This document shows, in pieces, positions 1 to 8,595 of a stretch of 64,000 nucleotides of DNA (the stretch's first letter is position 1; every line of letters starts with the position of its first letter). The DNA is from Rufibacter sp. LB8 (GTDB taxonomy: Bacteria; Bacteroidota; Bacteroidia; Cytophagales; Hymenobacteraceae): the NCBI RefSeq assembly GCF_014876185.1, contig NZ_JADALJ010000001.1, positions 186,001-250,000 on the forward strand, read 5' to 3'. The notes under the pieces are model-generated. The model was not told where the DNA came from, ran no database searches, and worked only from the letters and a program-made list of their open reading frames with translations. The translations under genes and the position numbers were made by a program.

Positions 1-1
1 T

Positions 2-661
2 TTATGTGCGGCGGCTGCGGCACCGGTTCTGGCACAAACCCAGCCGGCACCCACTGCCAAAGACCGGGCTTCTTACACCTTGCAACAGCAGTTCAGTTCG
101 CTCAAATTCAGGTCCTCCACTGAAATGAAATACAACCAGGAGCACAAAGTGGTCAAGCAAGCCAGCTTAGACGCTTTTTTCCGGAACGTGCAAGACACCC
201 TCAGGGCGCGGGAGCAGAGCATCAGGAACGCAGGCAAAGAAACCGCAGTTGCTCTGGCCAAAACCCAGCAGGAACTGGAAGACCAGAAAGCCCAGGTGCA
301 AGCCCTGCAACAAGACAACGCCCGCAAAGAACAGCAGATTCAGCAGACCCAGCACAACATTGACAGCCTCAGCGTGCTGGGCCTGGACATGAACAAGCAG
401 GTGTACGTGTATTTGAGTTTGGCCATTATTCTGGGGCTGGGCGTGCTGGCGGCCGTGTTCGCGTTCATGTACAAGGGCAGCAACGCCGTGACCCAGGAGA
501 AAATTCAGGCCTACGACACCATTGACCAGGAACTCAAAGAACACAAGCAGGCCGCCCGCGAGCGCGAAGTAAAACTCAAGCGCGAGATGCAATCTGAAGC
601 CAACAAAGTAGAGGAACTTAAGCAACAGTTGGCTGAGCTACAGAAAAAATCAGCGGTGTAG
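2..661 (+). CDS. Exported coiled-coil membrane protein, 5' end cut by window edge
   Basis: The reading frame is open to the left edge, so this gene is partial; the TTG at 80 is not the likely start. The first visible residues (LCAAAAPVLAQTQPAPTAKD) look like the end of a signal peptide with a cleavage site after VLA. Then comes a roughly 80-residue coiled coil rich in Gln, Glu, Lys and Ala, one clear membrane segment (VYVYLSLAIILGLGVLAAVF), a short loop, and a second charged coiled coil to the stop. I do not recognise a named family. It lies on the same strand as the HExxH gene and the giant ATPase that follow, and could belong to the same functional group, but a nested hairpin at 727-776 separates it from them. 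Confidence 0.75.
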   Translation, partial: LCAAAAAPVLAQTQPAPTAKDRASYTLQQQFSSLKFRSSTEMKYNQEHKVVKQASLDAFFRNVQDTLRAREQSIRNAGKETAVALAKTQQELEDQKAQVQALQQDNARKEQQIQQTQHNIDSLSVLGLDMNKQVYVYLSLAIILGLGVLAAVFAFMYKGSNAVTQEKIQAYDTIDQELKEHKQAAREREVKLKREMQSEANKVEELKQQLAELQKKSAV

Positions 662-726
662 GGAGTAGAGTTCTCGAGCACTTTCCTTACCTGACCTTGT
701 CGAAAGTAATCCTGTTACTCCAAGCC

Positions 727-776
727 TTCGCATTCCCGAGACTCCCCCTTCAAAGGGGGAGTATCAGGAATGCGAA
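727..776. repeat. Nested inverted repeat (two-tier hairpin)
   Basis: The outer arms TTCGCATTCC (727-736) and GGAATGCGAA (767-776) are perfectly complementary. The inner arms ACTCCCCCTT (741-750) and AAGGGGGAGT (753-762) are also perfect. It lies between two co-directional genes. It may be a terminator without a U-run or a small mobile repeat. Confidence 0.8.
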
Positions 777-819
777 CCAAGTGAACGGTATTCTCATTTA
801 TGCCCGTAACTAGAATTGT

Positions 820-1573
820 ATGTTTTGGAATAGAAAAGCGAAATCCCCCATCACCGAAGAAGACGAGGACTGGATAATTTCTTCCTACCACTGGTTTGAG
901 CAGGCATTCGGGAAGAAGCTAACTGAAACAGAAATCTTTTTACCCACTGCGCAATTCTTTGATTTTGAATTTAAGGGAACGGAAGAGGATGGCCTGAATG
1001 CCATTGGCCTTGTTGCCGAGAAAATGGGTATTGATGCCAGTACCATAGAAGTCTATTTTTTTGAGGAATTCCAACCCCTAGATTTCACAGATGAAGGTGT
1101 CTATGCCAACTATGAAGAGGGAACGGAGCTGGTAAATGGAGAATACTCCAAAGTGGTTGACGGCTTATACCAGATAGGCCTTGAAAAGTCATTGTTGAAG
1201 AACCCAGTAAAATTAACTGCGACTGTGGCCCATGAACTTGCCCACATTAAGCTGTTAGGGAGAAGAAAAGCTGGAGCAAAACGATGAACCCCTTACCGAT
1301 TTAGCTGCCAGCCTTTTCGGGTTTATCATCTTCTTAGCCAATAATTCAATATCCAAAATGGAAACGTGGTCAGGAAATAGCCACACTGGTTGGAAAGTTG
1401 GGGGTACTAGTGGCTATTTACATTATAAGATTTACGGATTCCTAATAGCATACTGGATGCTGAATCGAAACGAGACTAATCCGGCATGGTTAAAATATTT
1501 AGACAGTGAAATTGTAGGCGTAGTTAAAAAATCACTGAAGTATTTAGAGGAAAAGAAAAAGCACCAAACCTAA
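820..1573 (+). pseudogene. HExxH zinc-peptidase-like protein, frameshifted
   Basis: Two overlapping frames together make one protein of about 250 residues. Frame one (820-1287) ends soon after the zinc-binding motif H138-E-L-A-H142. At about 1258-1262 (GGGA before GAAGAAAAG) one extra base shifts the frame. Read in the +1 frame from 1262, the sequence continues sensibly as EEKLEQNDEPLTDLAASLFG and on to the stop at 1573. The segment after the motif (E..D..TDLAA.LFG) looks like the usual region carrying the third metal ligand. Either the gene is broken in this strain or the base is a sequencing error; the remainder is undecayed, which favours a recent event or an error. Function is unknown beyond metallopeptidase-like. 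Confidence 0.75.
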
Positions 1574-1626
1574 ACTCCCCCTGATCTGGCTGTTTCATCT
1601 AGGCCAAATTTAAATCAAACAAAAAA

Positions 1627-1667
1627 CCTGTTTTCGGGCTCATTTCTGAAAACGAGCCCGAAAACGG
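1627..1667. repeat. Family-A palindrome copy 1
   Basis: Arms CCTGTTTTCGGGCTC and GAGCCCGAAAACGG around a short TTTCTGAAAAC centre. It is 54 bp after the stop of the frameshifted gene and upstream of the large ATPase. Confidence 0.9.
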
Positions 1668-1710
1668 AAATTTTACAACAGTACCGCTTCACCCGCAGCA
1701 ATAAAAAAAA

Positions 1711-1745
1711 GCCCCCTCTCTGTGGGAGAGGGGTTGGGGGTGAGG
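1711..1745. repeat. Family-B C/G-rich repeat
   Basis: Contains CCCCTCTC, a TGTG loop, GGAGAGGGG and then a G-rich tail. In reverse complement it matches the copies at 9808-9856 and 22948-22990. It lies directly before the ATPase start, and an in-frame GTG inside it (1722) would give a false longer N-terminus. Confidence 0.8.
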
Positions 1746-1760
1746 TCCAATTCAACCACC

Positions 1761-4700
1761 ATGTCTGCATCCACCACCACTCCTGACGCGTCTACTTCTT
1801 CTGTTCAACTGGAAGGCGGCACCTATGAAATCCTGCGCAACCGCCTATCTAAAAGCGGAAATGAGCTGCGTGGGCTGCTGGACCAACTAAACCAGGAACG
1901 CAAAGAAGTTTTCGGGGCGATTGAGACCAAGCTGCTGGCCACCGAGCGCGTGACCACCGAGCACAACTGCGTGCCCTATGACATGGTGCCCGTGGGCGAT
2001 CTGCTGCTCTTCGGGTACAACGTGCACCTGGGCCTGAAAACCGAGGTGGAGCTCAGCGATGTGTTCAGCGTGTACCGCTATGAAGGCCACCAGTTCCACC
2101 ACCAGCCGCTGGACCTCATCCAGAACGCCACCTTTTCAGACGAATTCCAGAAACTCTACAAATACTACAAGAACACCCAGTTTGTGAAGTTTGCCGTGCA
2201 GGGCGTGCACCTGTTCATGGTGTTCCGGATTGGCAAGGGCGTCAATGACATCAAAACGTTCAAGTGGGCCCTGCAGGCCGGCACGCTCACGTACCTGGAC
2301 AACCGCTCTGACCACGAGTACACGTTTCCGAACCAGCATGATTTCGCCTGGACCCGGGTTACCCGCGAGGCGCACCGCAAAGGCAAGCACCCACACATTT
2401 CTATTGAAGACAAGGTGTTTGTGGAAACCATTGGCGGCGACCTCACTATTAAAGTAGAAGATAACACCGAGACTGGCCAGGGAATTTATTCAGAACCGGT
2501 AGAAGACAAAGACCAGACCCTGGATGACTCAGAACTGTATTATGCTGTCATCGGGAATCTTATCTTGCTCAAAATCAGGCCGTACCGCGAGAACGCTTAC
2601 CGATACGTGGTCTACAACGCCAAACTCAAAGAAGCGCGCCGCATAGATGCCATACAAGATTGTTGCGTGTTTCTGCCGGAGGATCAGGGTATTATCTACG
2701 CGTACGGCTATTACCTGCAGACCGGCGAGTTCAAGAGTTTTGACAACGGCCTGCAGGAAATGCTGTTTGAGAAGCGCATCACCTCGCCCAACGGCGAAGA
2801 TTTCCTGTACGTCTTTTACAACAAGCAGAGCGGCGTGTATCTGCTGCTGAGCTACAACCTCATCACCCAGAAAATTGAGAGCCCCATCATCTGCCACGGA
2901 TACGCCATCTATGAAAACGGTGAGCTCTGTTATTTCCGGGCCGACGAGGAACCCAAGAAACACCACGCGCTGCAAATCTGGCAAACGCCGTACATCGGCA
3001 GCAACTTCACCATTCCGGTCACCAAAGAGAGTTTCCTGTACAAGATTGGCAACAAGGAAATTGTGCGGGCCATGGCCGAATGCACCGAGATTCTGACCCT
3101 TGTTAACAAGGAAGATTCCTATGACAACCTTTACCTGGACCTCATCAAAAGCACCACAGATGTCCTGGATTCCTACCATTGGCTAACCAAGGGAGAAACC
3201 TTTGAACTGGCGCAGCCGCTGGGCGCCATCAGGCAGACGGCCACCGCGGCGGTAGAAGAGTTTGAGAAAGTCATCAGCATTAGAAAAAGCACGCAGGTGC
3301 AAGTTGACCAGGTACTCGGCTCCGCCGATGCGTTGTTAGCTCAACTAAAACTCCAAAGCAACGGGCACATCAATGATTTTGTGAAGGCCCTGGCAGATTT
3401 GCGAAAGGTCCGCGGCGAAGTGATTTCTTTAAAAGAACTGCGCTACGCAGATGTGCCCCGCATTGAGAACTATGAAACTCAGTTGCAAAACTTCTGGCAG
3501 GAAATAGCCAACCAAACGGTAGATTTCCTGCTAAAGCCCGATGCCCTGGTGCCCTATGAACAGCGCGTGGCGGAAATTACGGAGGGCATAGACCAGATCG
3601 CCAAAGTGGTGGATGCTGATGCCACCGAGAAGGAGATTGCGGGCGTGAGCACTGAATTGGAGATGCTCATTGAGATTGTCAGCAACCTCAAGATTGAAGA
3701 CGCCACCCAAACCACCCGCATCGTTGACGCCATTTCCACCATTTACGGGTCGTTCAATAAAACCAAGGCCACCCTTAAACGCAAACGGCAGGACCTGCTG
3801 AGCGCCGAAGGCCAGGCCGAATTCAACGCCCAGATCAAACTCATCAGCCAGAGCGTTATCAACTTTCTGGATGTCTGCGACACGCCCCAGAAATGCGATG
3901 AGTTCCTCACCAAGCTCATGGTACAGCTAGAGGAACTGGAAGGGAAATTCTCTGAGTTTGATGCCTTCCTGGAAATTATTGCCGACAAACGCGAGGAGAT
4001 TTACAGCGCCTTTGAGAGCAAGAAAGTGGCCCTGCAGGAGGCCCGCAACAAACGCGCCACCACCCTGCAACAGGCCGCCGACCGCATTCTCAAAGCCGTG
4101 CAAAGCCGCATCAGCAAGCTGGAGACCGTGGCTGATATCAACGGGTACTTCGCCTCAGATTTGATGCTGGAGAAAGTGCGCGCTACCGTGGCCGAACTCC
4201 TGGCTATGGGTGACACCGTGAAAGCAGATTCCATCCAAAGTCGCCTGAAAACGCTGCGCGAAGACGCCGTGCGCCAGCTCAAAGACAAGAGCGAACTGTT
4301 TGTGGAGGGGCAAAACGTGCTCAAATTCGGGACGCACCATTTCACAGTGAACACGCAGCCGCTGGAACTTAGCATTGTGCACCGTGATGATGCCATGTAC
4401 TATCACCTCACCGGCACCAGCTTCTTTGAGAAAATAACCGATGAACGGTTTCTGAGTTACCGGCCCGTGTGGGAGCAAGCGCTCATCTCAGAAAATAACC
4501 AAGTGTACCGCGCTGAGTATTTAGCGTTCCAGATTCTGCAAGCCGCGCAAAACGCCAACAGCACTGCCCAGATAGAGGAAGGCCAGGAAGGGAAATTGCA
4601 GCTGTTGAACCTGGAGCAACTCTATAAACTGTCGCCGCCCGATGTCATTTCCTACGTGCAACAGTTCATGGCGTCAAGGTTCAACGAAGGCTACCTCAAA

Positions 4701-6740
4701 GGCGTGCATGACTATGACGCAGCTGTGATTTTGACCTCTCTGGTGCGCCTGTTCAAAACGGCAGATTTGCTCCGGTACCCGGCCGCAGACCGCGCGTTGG
4801 CCCGCTGTTTTTGGGCTCTGTTTCTCAAACAGGAGCAAAAACAGCTGTTCCACCACCAACTCAAAGGCGTGAGCGCCATTCTGCAGGTGTTCCCGGAAAC
4901 CCACCAGTTTGATGCCCTCAAAGCCGAATTGCAGCAGGAGTTACAGGGTTTCCAGCAGCAGACGAATTTCTTGCCGGAAGCCAATCCAACCTCGGCTGGT
5001 GATTACCTCTTTTTTGAACTCACCCGCGGTGACGGATTCATTACCAGCGCGCAGGCCGCGACTTTGGTACAGGATTTCCGGGATTTTCTGAGCCAGAGAA
5101 AAGCCTGGGAAAAATTTGAGACCTCGGCCCAGGCTCTGGAACACAACAAGCTGGAACAATTTGCCTTGCTGCAGCATTGGCTCCGGGCGTTTCTTTCCCA
5201 AACCAACCCAACGGCAGAAACGGCCTATGTGCCCGAGGCGGCTGCACTGTTATTGCTGCAAGACTTGAAACCGGCACAAGTGGTCACCGCTAACCTGCTG
5301 GAAACGTTGACGGGTTTGCAAGGCAGCCATGTCTTGCTGAAAGAGCAGCAGTACCAATTGCAGTTCCATCAGTTTCAGCAGAAGTTGGCGCAGTATGAAT
5401 CCGGGGTGGTGCCGCAGTACAAAGCCTTCCATGCGCTCAAGCACCAACTCACCGTGGCCTTTGAGGAAGAACTGCGCCTGCAGGAATTCAAACCGAAGGT
5501 GATGGCCTCTTTTGTCCGGAACCAGTTGATTGACCAGGTGTATTTGCCGCTCATAGGTGCCAACCTGGCCAAGCAGATGGGCACCGCCGGCGAAACCAAG
5601 CGCACCGATTTAATGGGTATGTTGCTCTTGCTGTCGCCGCCGGGTTACGGAAAGACCACGCTCATGGAGTACATCGCCAACCGCTTGGGCATTATCTTTA
5701 TGAAAATCAACGGTCCGGCCATTGGGCACCAGGTCACGGCGCTGGACCCCACCGAGGCCCCCAACGCCGCCGCCCGCGAAGAACTGGAGAAACTGAACCT
5801 GTCTTTTGAGATGGGCGACAACGTGATGATTTACCTGGACGATATTCAGCACTGCAACCCGGAGTTCCTGCAGAAATTCATTTCGCTCTGCGATGCCCAG
5901 CGCAAGATTGAGGGCGTGTACAAAGGCCGCAGCCGCACCTATGATTTCCGGGGCAAGAAAGTCTGCGTGGTCATGGCCGGGAACCCCTATACCGAGACCG
6001 GCGACAAGTTCCGGATCCCAGACATGCTGGCCAACCGCGCTGACATTTACAACCTGGGCGACATTCTAGGCGACACTGAGGACGTGTTCAAACTCAGCTA
6101 CATTGAGAACTCGCTTACTTCCAACGCCGTGCTGGCCAAGCTGGCCGCCAAAAGCCAGAAAGACGTGTACGCGTTGGTGAAACTGGCCGAGACCGGGAAC
6201 AACGAAGGCCTTGAACTGGAAGGCAACCACACCGCCGCCGAAATCAGCGAATATGTGGGCGTGCTCAAAAAACTCCTCACCATCAGAGACGTCATTTTGA
6301 AGGTAAACCTGGAGTACATCAAGTCTGCCGCGCAAGCCGACGAGTACCGCACCGAGCCGCCGTTCAAAATGCAGGGCTCGTACCGCAACATGAACAAGCT
6401 GGCCGAGAAAGTGATGCCGATTATGAACGAGGCCGAGTTGCACACGCTCATTTTGTCGCATTACCAGTCAGAATCTCAGACGCTCACTACCGGTGCCGAG
6501 GCCAACATGCTCAAATTCAAGCAACTCATCGGCGTAGCCACCGCAGAAGAAATCCAGCGCTGGGAAGACATCAAAACGGCCTTCATCAGGAACAACAAAC
6601 TCAAAGGCTTCGGCGACGGCAACCAGGTAGGGCAGGTGCTGGCCCAGATGGAGAACATCTCTGATGGTTTGGTTGGGATCAAGCAGGTGTTAGGGGAGCA
6701 ACGGAAGATGGAAAATAAGCTGGTGATAGGAGAAAACTAG
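1761..6740 (+). CDS. Giant DUF3686-type AAA+ ATPase ('DNA repair ATPase' family)
   Basis: A 1659-residue protein. The first 450 or so residues are beta-rich with repeated Tyr/aromatic strands, like a propeller and matching my memory of DUF3686. Residues about 500-870 are long charged coiled coil. A helical linker follows. The C-terminal part is an AAA+ module: Walker A SPPGYGKTT (K1298), Walker B VMIYLDDIQ (D1360, D1361) and a sensor-like VVMAGNPYTE, resembling MoxR/dynein-like ATPases. I chose the ATG at 1761 because the longer frame starts in a repeat. The family is often named 'DNA repair ATPase' without strong experimental support, so the role is unknown; the architecture suggests a large remodelling machine. 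Confidence 0.85.
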   Translation: MSASTTTPDASTSSVQLEGGTYEILRNRLSKSGNELRGLLDQLNQERKEVFGAIETKLLATERVTTEHNCVPYDMVPVGDLLLFGYNVHLGLKTEVELSDVFSVYRYEGHQFHHQPLDLIQNATFSDEFQKLYKYYKNTQFVKFAVQGVHLFMVFRIGKGVNDIKTFKWALQAGTLTYLDNRSDHEYTFPNQHDFAWTRVTREAHRKGKHPHISIEDKVFVETIGGDLTIKVEDNTETGQGIYSEPVEDKDQTLDDSELYYAVIGNLILLKIRPYRENAYRYVVYNAKLKEARRIDAIQDCCVFLPEDQGIIYAYGYYLQTGEFKSFDNGLQEMLFEKRITSPNGEDFLYVFYNKQSGVYLLLSYNLITQKIESPIICHGYAIYENGELCYFRADEEPKKHHALQIWQTPYIGSNFTIPVTKESFLYKIGNKEIVRAMAECTEILTLVNKEDSYDNLYLDLIKSTTDVLDSYHWLTKGETFELAQPLGAIRQTATAAVEEFEKVISIRKSTQVQVDQVLGSADALLAQLKLQSNGHINDFVKALADLRKVRGEVISLKELRYADVPRIENYETQLQNFWQEIANQTVDFLLKPDALVPYEQRVAEITEGIDQIAKVVDADATEKEIAGVSTELEMLIEIVSNLKIEDATQTTRIVDAISTIYGSFNKTKATLKRKRQDLLSAEGQAEFNAQIKLISQSVINFLDVCDTPQKCDEFLTKLMVQLEELEGKFSEFDAFLEIIADKREEIYSAFESKKVALQEARNKRATTLQQAADRILKAVQSRISKLETVADINGYFASDLMLEKVRATVAELLAMGDTVKADSIQSRLKTLREDAVRQLKDKSELFVEGQNVLKFGTHHFTVNTQPLELSIVHRDDAMYYHLTGTSFFEKITDERFLSYRPVWEQALISENNQVYRAEYLAFQILQAAQNANSTAQIEEGQEGKLQLLNLEQLYKLSPPDVISYVQQFMASRFNEGYLKGVHDYDAAVILTSLVRLFKTADLLRYPAADRALARCFWALFLKQEQKQLFHHQLKGVSAILQVFPETHQFDALKAELQQELQGFQQQTNFLPEANPTSAGDYLFFELTRGDGFITSAQAATLVQDFRDFLSQRKAWEKFETSAQALEHNKLEQFALLQHWLRAFLSQTNPTAETAYVPEAAALLLLQDLKPAQVVTANLLETLTGLQGSHVLLKEQQYQLQFHQFQQKLAQYESGVVPQYKAFHALKHQLTVAFEEELRLQEFKPKVMASFVRNQLIDQVYLPLIGANLAKQMGTAGETKRTDLMGMLLLLSPPGYGKTTLMEYIANRLGIIFMKINGPAIGHQVTALDPTEAPNAAAREELEKLNLSFEMGDNVMIYLDDIQHCNPEFLQKFISLCDAQRKIEGVYKGRSRTYDFRGKKVCVVMAGNPYTETGDKFRIPDMLANRADIYNLGDILGDTEDVFKLSYIENSLTSNAVLAKLAAKSQKDVYALVKLAETGNNEGLELEGNHTAAEISEYVGVLKKLLTIRDVILKVNLEYIKSAAQADEYRTEPPFKMQGSYRNMNKLAEKVMPIMNEAELHTLILSHYQSESQTLTTGAEANMLKFKQLIGVATAEEIQRWEDIKTAFIRNNKLKGFGDGNQVGQVLAQMENISDGLVGIKQVLGEQRKMENKLVIGEN

Positions 6741-6761
6741 CGAAGGCACGGTGGCCTATGT

Positions 6762-6950
6762 TGTGCGTAGAGTTAGCGACAGCGCTCTACGCATTTCTGT
6801 GGCCGCCAATCTCCAGATTGGCGTGTACTCATTATTGCTCGGCTTCAGCAAAAGCAATTGGCAAGTCTACAGATCCATTGTAAAATTTTGCCAATCAGGA
6901 GATTGGCTTTTAGGTAGGTACGTAGAGCGCTGCCGCTAACTCTACGCACA
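6762..6950. mobile_element. MITE-like foldback element, 30-bp terminal inverted repeats
   Basis: The left end (6762-6791, starting TGTGCGTAGAGTTAGCG) and the right end (6921-6950, inverted) match at 29 of 30 bases. A second inverted pair lies inside: GCCAATCTCCAGATTGGC near 6806-6823 and its near-complement at 6890-6907, each half itself a small palindrome. There is no coding potential. I see no clear target-site duplication. It fills most of the 320-bp gap after the ATPase gene. Confidence 0.8.
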
Positions 6951-7061
6951 TCCTTACCAACATTACGTACATGGCCGGAATATCAAAGTTGCGCAATTGA
7001 GAGGTGGAAAAGGTACAGCCTGCTTCGGTGGGGCCATTCACTAAAAAAGGAAATTCAGATA

Positions 7062-7481
7062 ATGATGCCCATTTTCCACTGCACGTTCACCAGCCCTTTT
7101 CAGGCAGAAGCTGTTGCGTTAGAGACCATGGAAGGAGAGCAATTGGTTTCTTATTTCCTGAATTACCCTTGGGCAGACTGGCTGCAGAAAATGAATAACT
7201 CCAAAGAAGAGGATATTCACTTTTCGCCTACCCTTAATTTTGAGAACAAGCAGACCAAGCAGAAATTAATGGTGTCTGGCGTGGAAGAGAATGGCCGAAT
7301 TTTCTTCTATGTTTTTTACCAAAGGCCAAAAACGGTCAGCCAGTTTTTCGGTCTTCGGCAGAAAGTGAAAGAGGACTACACCACTGAAGTCCATGACCAA
7401 TCCAAAGAGCAGGCCGCACTTTTAATTGAGGCTTTCTCGAAGGGAAATGAGGTATTTTTAGAGAAGGAGATAAATAGGTGA
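7062..7481 (+). CDS. Hypothetical protein
   Basis: A 139-residue soluble protein with no signal peptide or membrane segment. Two adjacent ATG codons (7062, 7065) are possible starts. The middle has beta-strand-like text (KLMVSGVEENGRIFFYVFYQ), and the C-terminus is a charged helix. I do not recognise the family. It stands alone, with a foldback element before it and a 210-bp gap after it. Codon use looks slightly more AT-rich than in neighbouring genes. Confidence 0.6.
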   Translation: MMPIFHCTFTSPFQAEAVALETMEGEQLVSYFLNYPWADWLQKMNNSKEEDIHFSPTLNFENKQTKQKLMVSGVEENGRIFFYVFYQRPKTVSQFFGLRQKVKEDYTTEVHDQSKEQAALLIEAFSKGNEVFLEKEINR

Positions 7482-7691
7482 CAAGCCTCGGGATTTTTAT
7501 TTTTACAACTGAAATCCTGAATGATTGAGAGAACTGGCGTAAAGTGACAAACGTGCTTCGTAATTGGTAAAAAGTTAGGTAGCAAGGAAGAAGCTTGCAT
7601 TTGAGGTTATAAAATCTTCCCTGTTTCCTGTTGTATCGGTCCGTATAAATTACATATCTTACGGGACCACACCACCTACAAACTACAGACT

Positions 7692-8198
7692 ATGGAACTG
7701 AACCACAAACTCCTCAGGCAGTTTGAGCAGGAAGCCGCCAACACCAAGAAAATGCTGGAACGCGTGCCACAGGAGCACTTTGACTGGAGGCCGCATGCCA
7801 AGAGCATGACCCTGAAAGAACTGGCCGCCCACGTGGCCGAACTGCCCGCCATGTTCATTGCCGGCGTTCTGCAGGCCGAGGAACTGGACTTCACCAAACA
7901 GAAATACACGCCTTTCACGGGCACTACCCACCAGGAGCTCATGCAGTTCTTTGAAGACAACTGCAAAAAAGCCAGCAAGGCACTGGACCACACCAACATA
8001 GTGGAAATTGGCAAAACCTGGACCATGCGCAACGGCGAGCACGTGATTATGTCGCTTCCCAAGCAGGCGGTGATCAGAACCATGGCCATGAACCACGTCA
8101 TCCATCACCGCGGGCAATTGAGCGTGTACCTGCGCTTGCTGGACGTGCCGGTGCCAGGCATGTACGGGCCCTCCGCCGATGAAGGGTTCAGTGGATAG
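7692..8198 (+). CDS. DinB-family putative metal-dependent protein
   Basis: 168 residues, the usual DinB/YfiT size. Histidines sit where this four-helix family binds metal: the AAHVAEL helix near residue 57 and the MNHVIHHRGQLSVYLRLL helix near residue 140. The end (VPVPGMYGPSADEG) is also typical. Family members include thiol-dependent transferases and many proteins of unknown role; no substrate can be read from the sequence. It is a monocistronic gene followed after 23 bp by a family-A palindrome. Confidence 0.85.
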   Translation: MELNHKLLRQFEQEAANTKKMLERVPQEHFDWRPHAKSMTLKELAAHVAELPAMFIAGVLQAEELDFTKQKYTPFTGTTHQELMQFFEDNCKKASKALDHTNIVEIGKTWTMRNGEHVIMSLPKQAVIRTMAMNHVIHHRGQLSVYLRLLDVPVPGMYGPSADEGFSG

Positions 8199-8220
8199 CC
8201 TTTCCTTTCCAGAACAGCCG

Positions 8221-8266
8221 AAGCCGTTTTCGGGCTCATTTTCAGAAATGAGCCCGAAAACGGCTT
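8221..8266. repeat. Family-A palindrome copy 2
   Basis: A perfect palindrome including the flanks: AAGCCGTTTTCGGGCTC and GAGCCCGAAAACGGCTT, 23 bp after the DinB stop. A short T-run follows at about 8277-8282, so this copy could act as a terminator. Confidence 0.95.
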
Positions 8267-8595
8267 CGGTGCCGACTTTTTTGCGGTAAATTCCAAGCCC
8301 ATCATAACATCTTCGGGAGGAACTAAGCAGCCAGCACTAGGGATCAGCAAGCCTTCCAGGGGAGGCCAAGACCTTGAGGGCCAGCCATTCGGCAGCAATA
8401 AAACATTTTTACCGGAAGTGAATTGCCCTAGAACCAAGTAGGTGGTCTTGGCCGTATATAGAAATAAAAGAGCTCATTTCAGGGAGAACTGAATTAATAC
8501 TGACTAAGAAAGCGTTACCTTTCCAAGATGTTATGGATTTGATTGACGGTTTCCGTTGAGAAAGCTCTATAGCTTTTTTGCAACTATTAAGATTT
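8267..8595. other. Intergenic gap with no gene recognised
   Basis: About 330 bp between copy 2 of the palindrome and the desaturase start. Short frames here have no protein-like composition. The desaturase promoter should lie in the AT-rich last 60 bp, but I cannot place it with confidence. Confidence 0.5.

Noticed and set aside
2529-3179. Long minus-strand frame of 216 codons opposite the ATPase
   Set aside because: A shadow of a well-supported gene on the other strand; no family features.
6751-6939. Open frame of 62 codons on the plus strand
   Set aside because: It lies wholly within the foldback element with terminal inverted repeats; composition is not protein-like.
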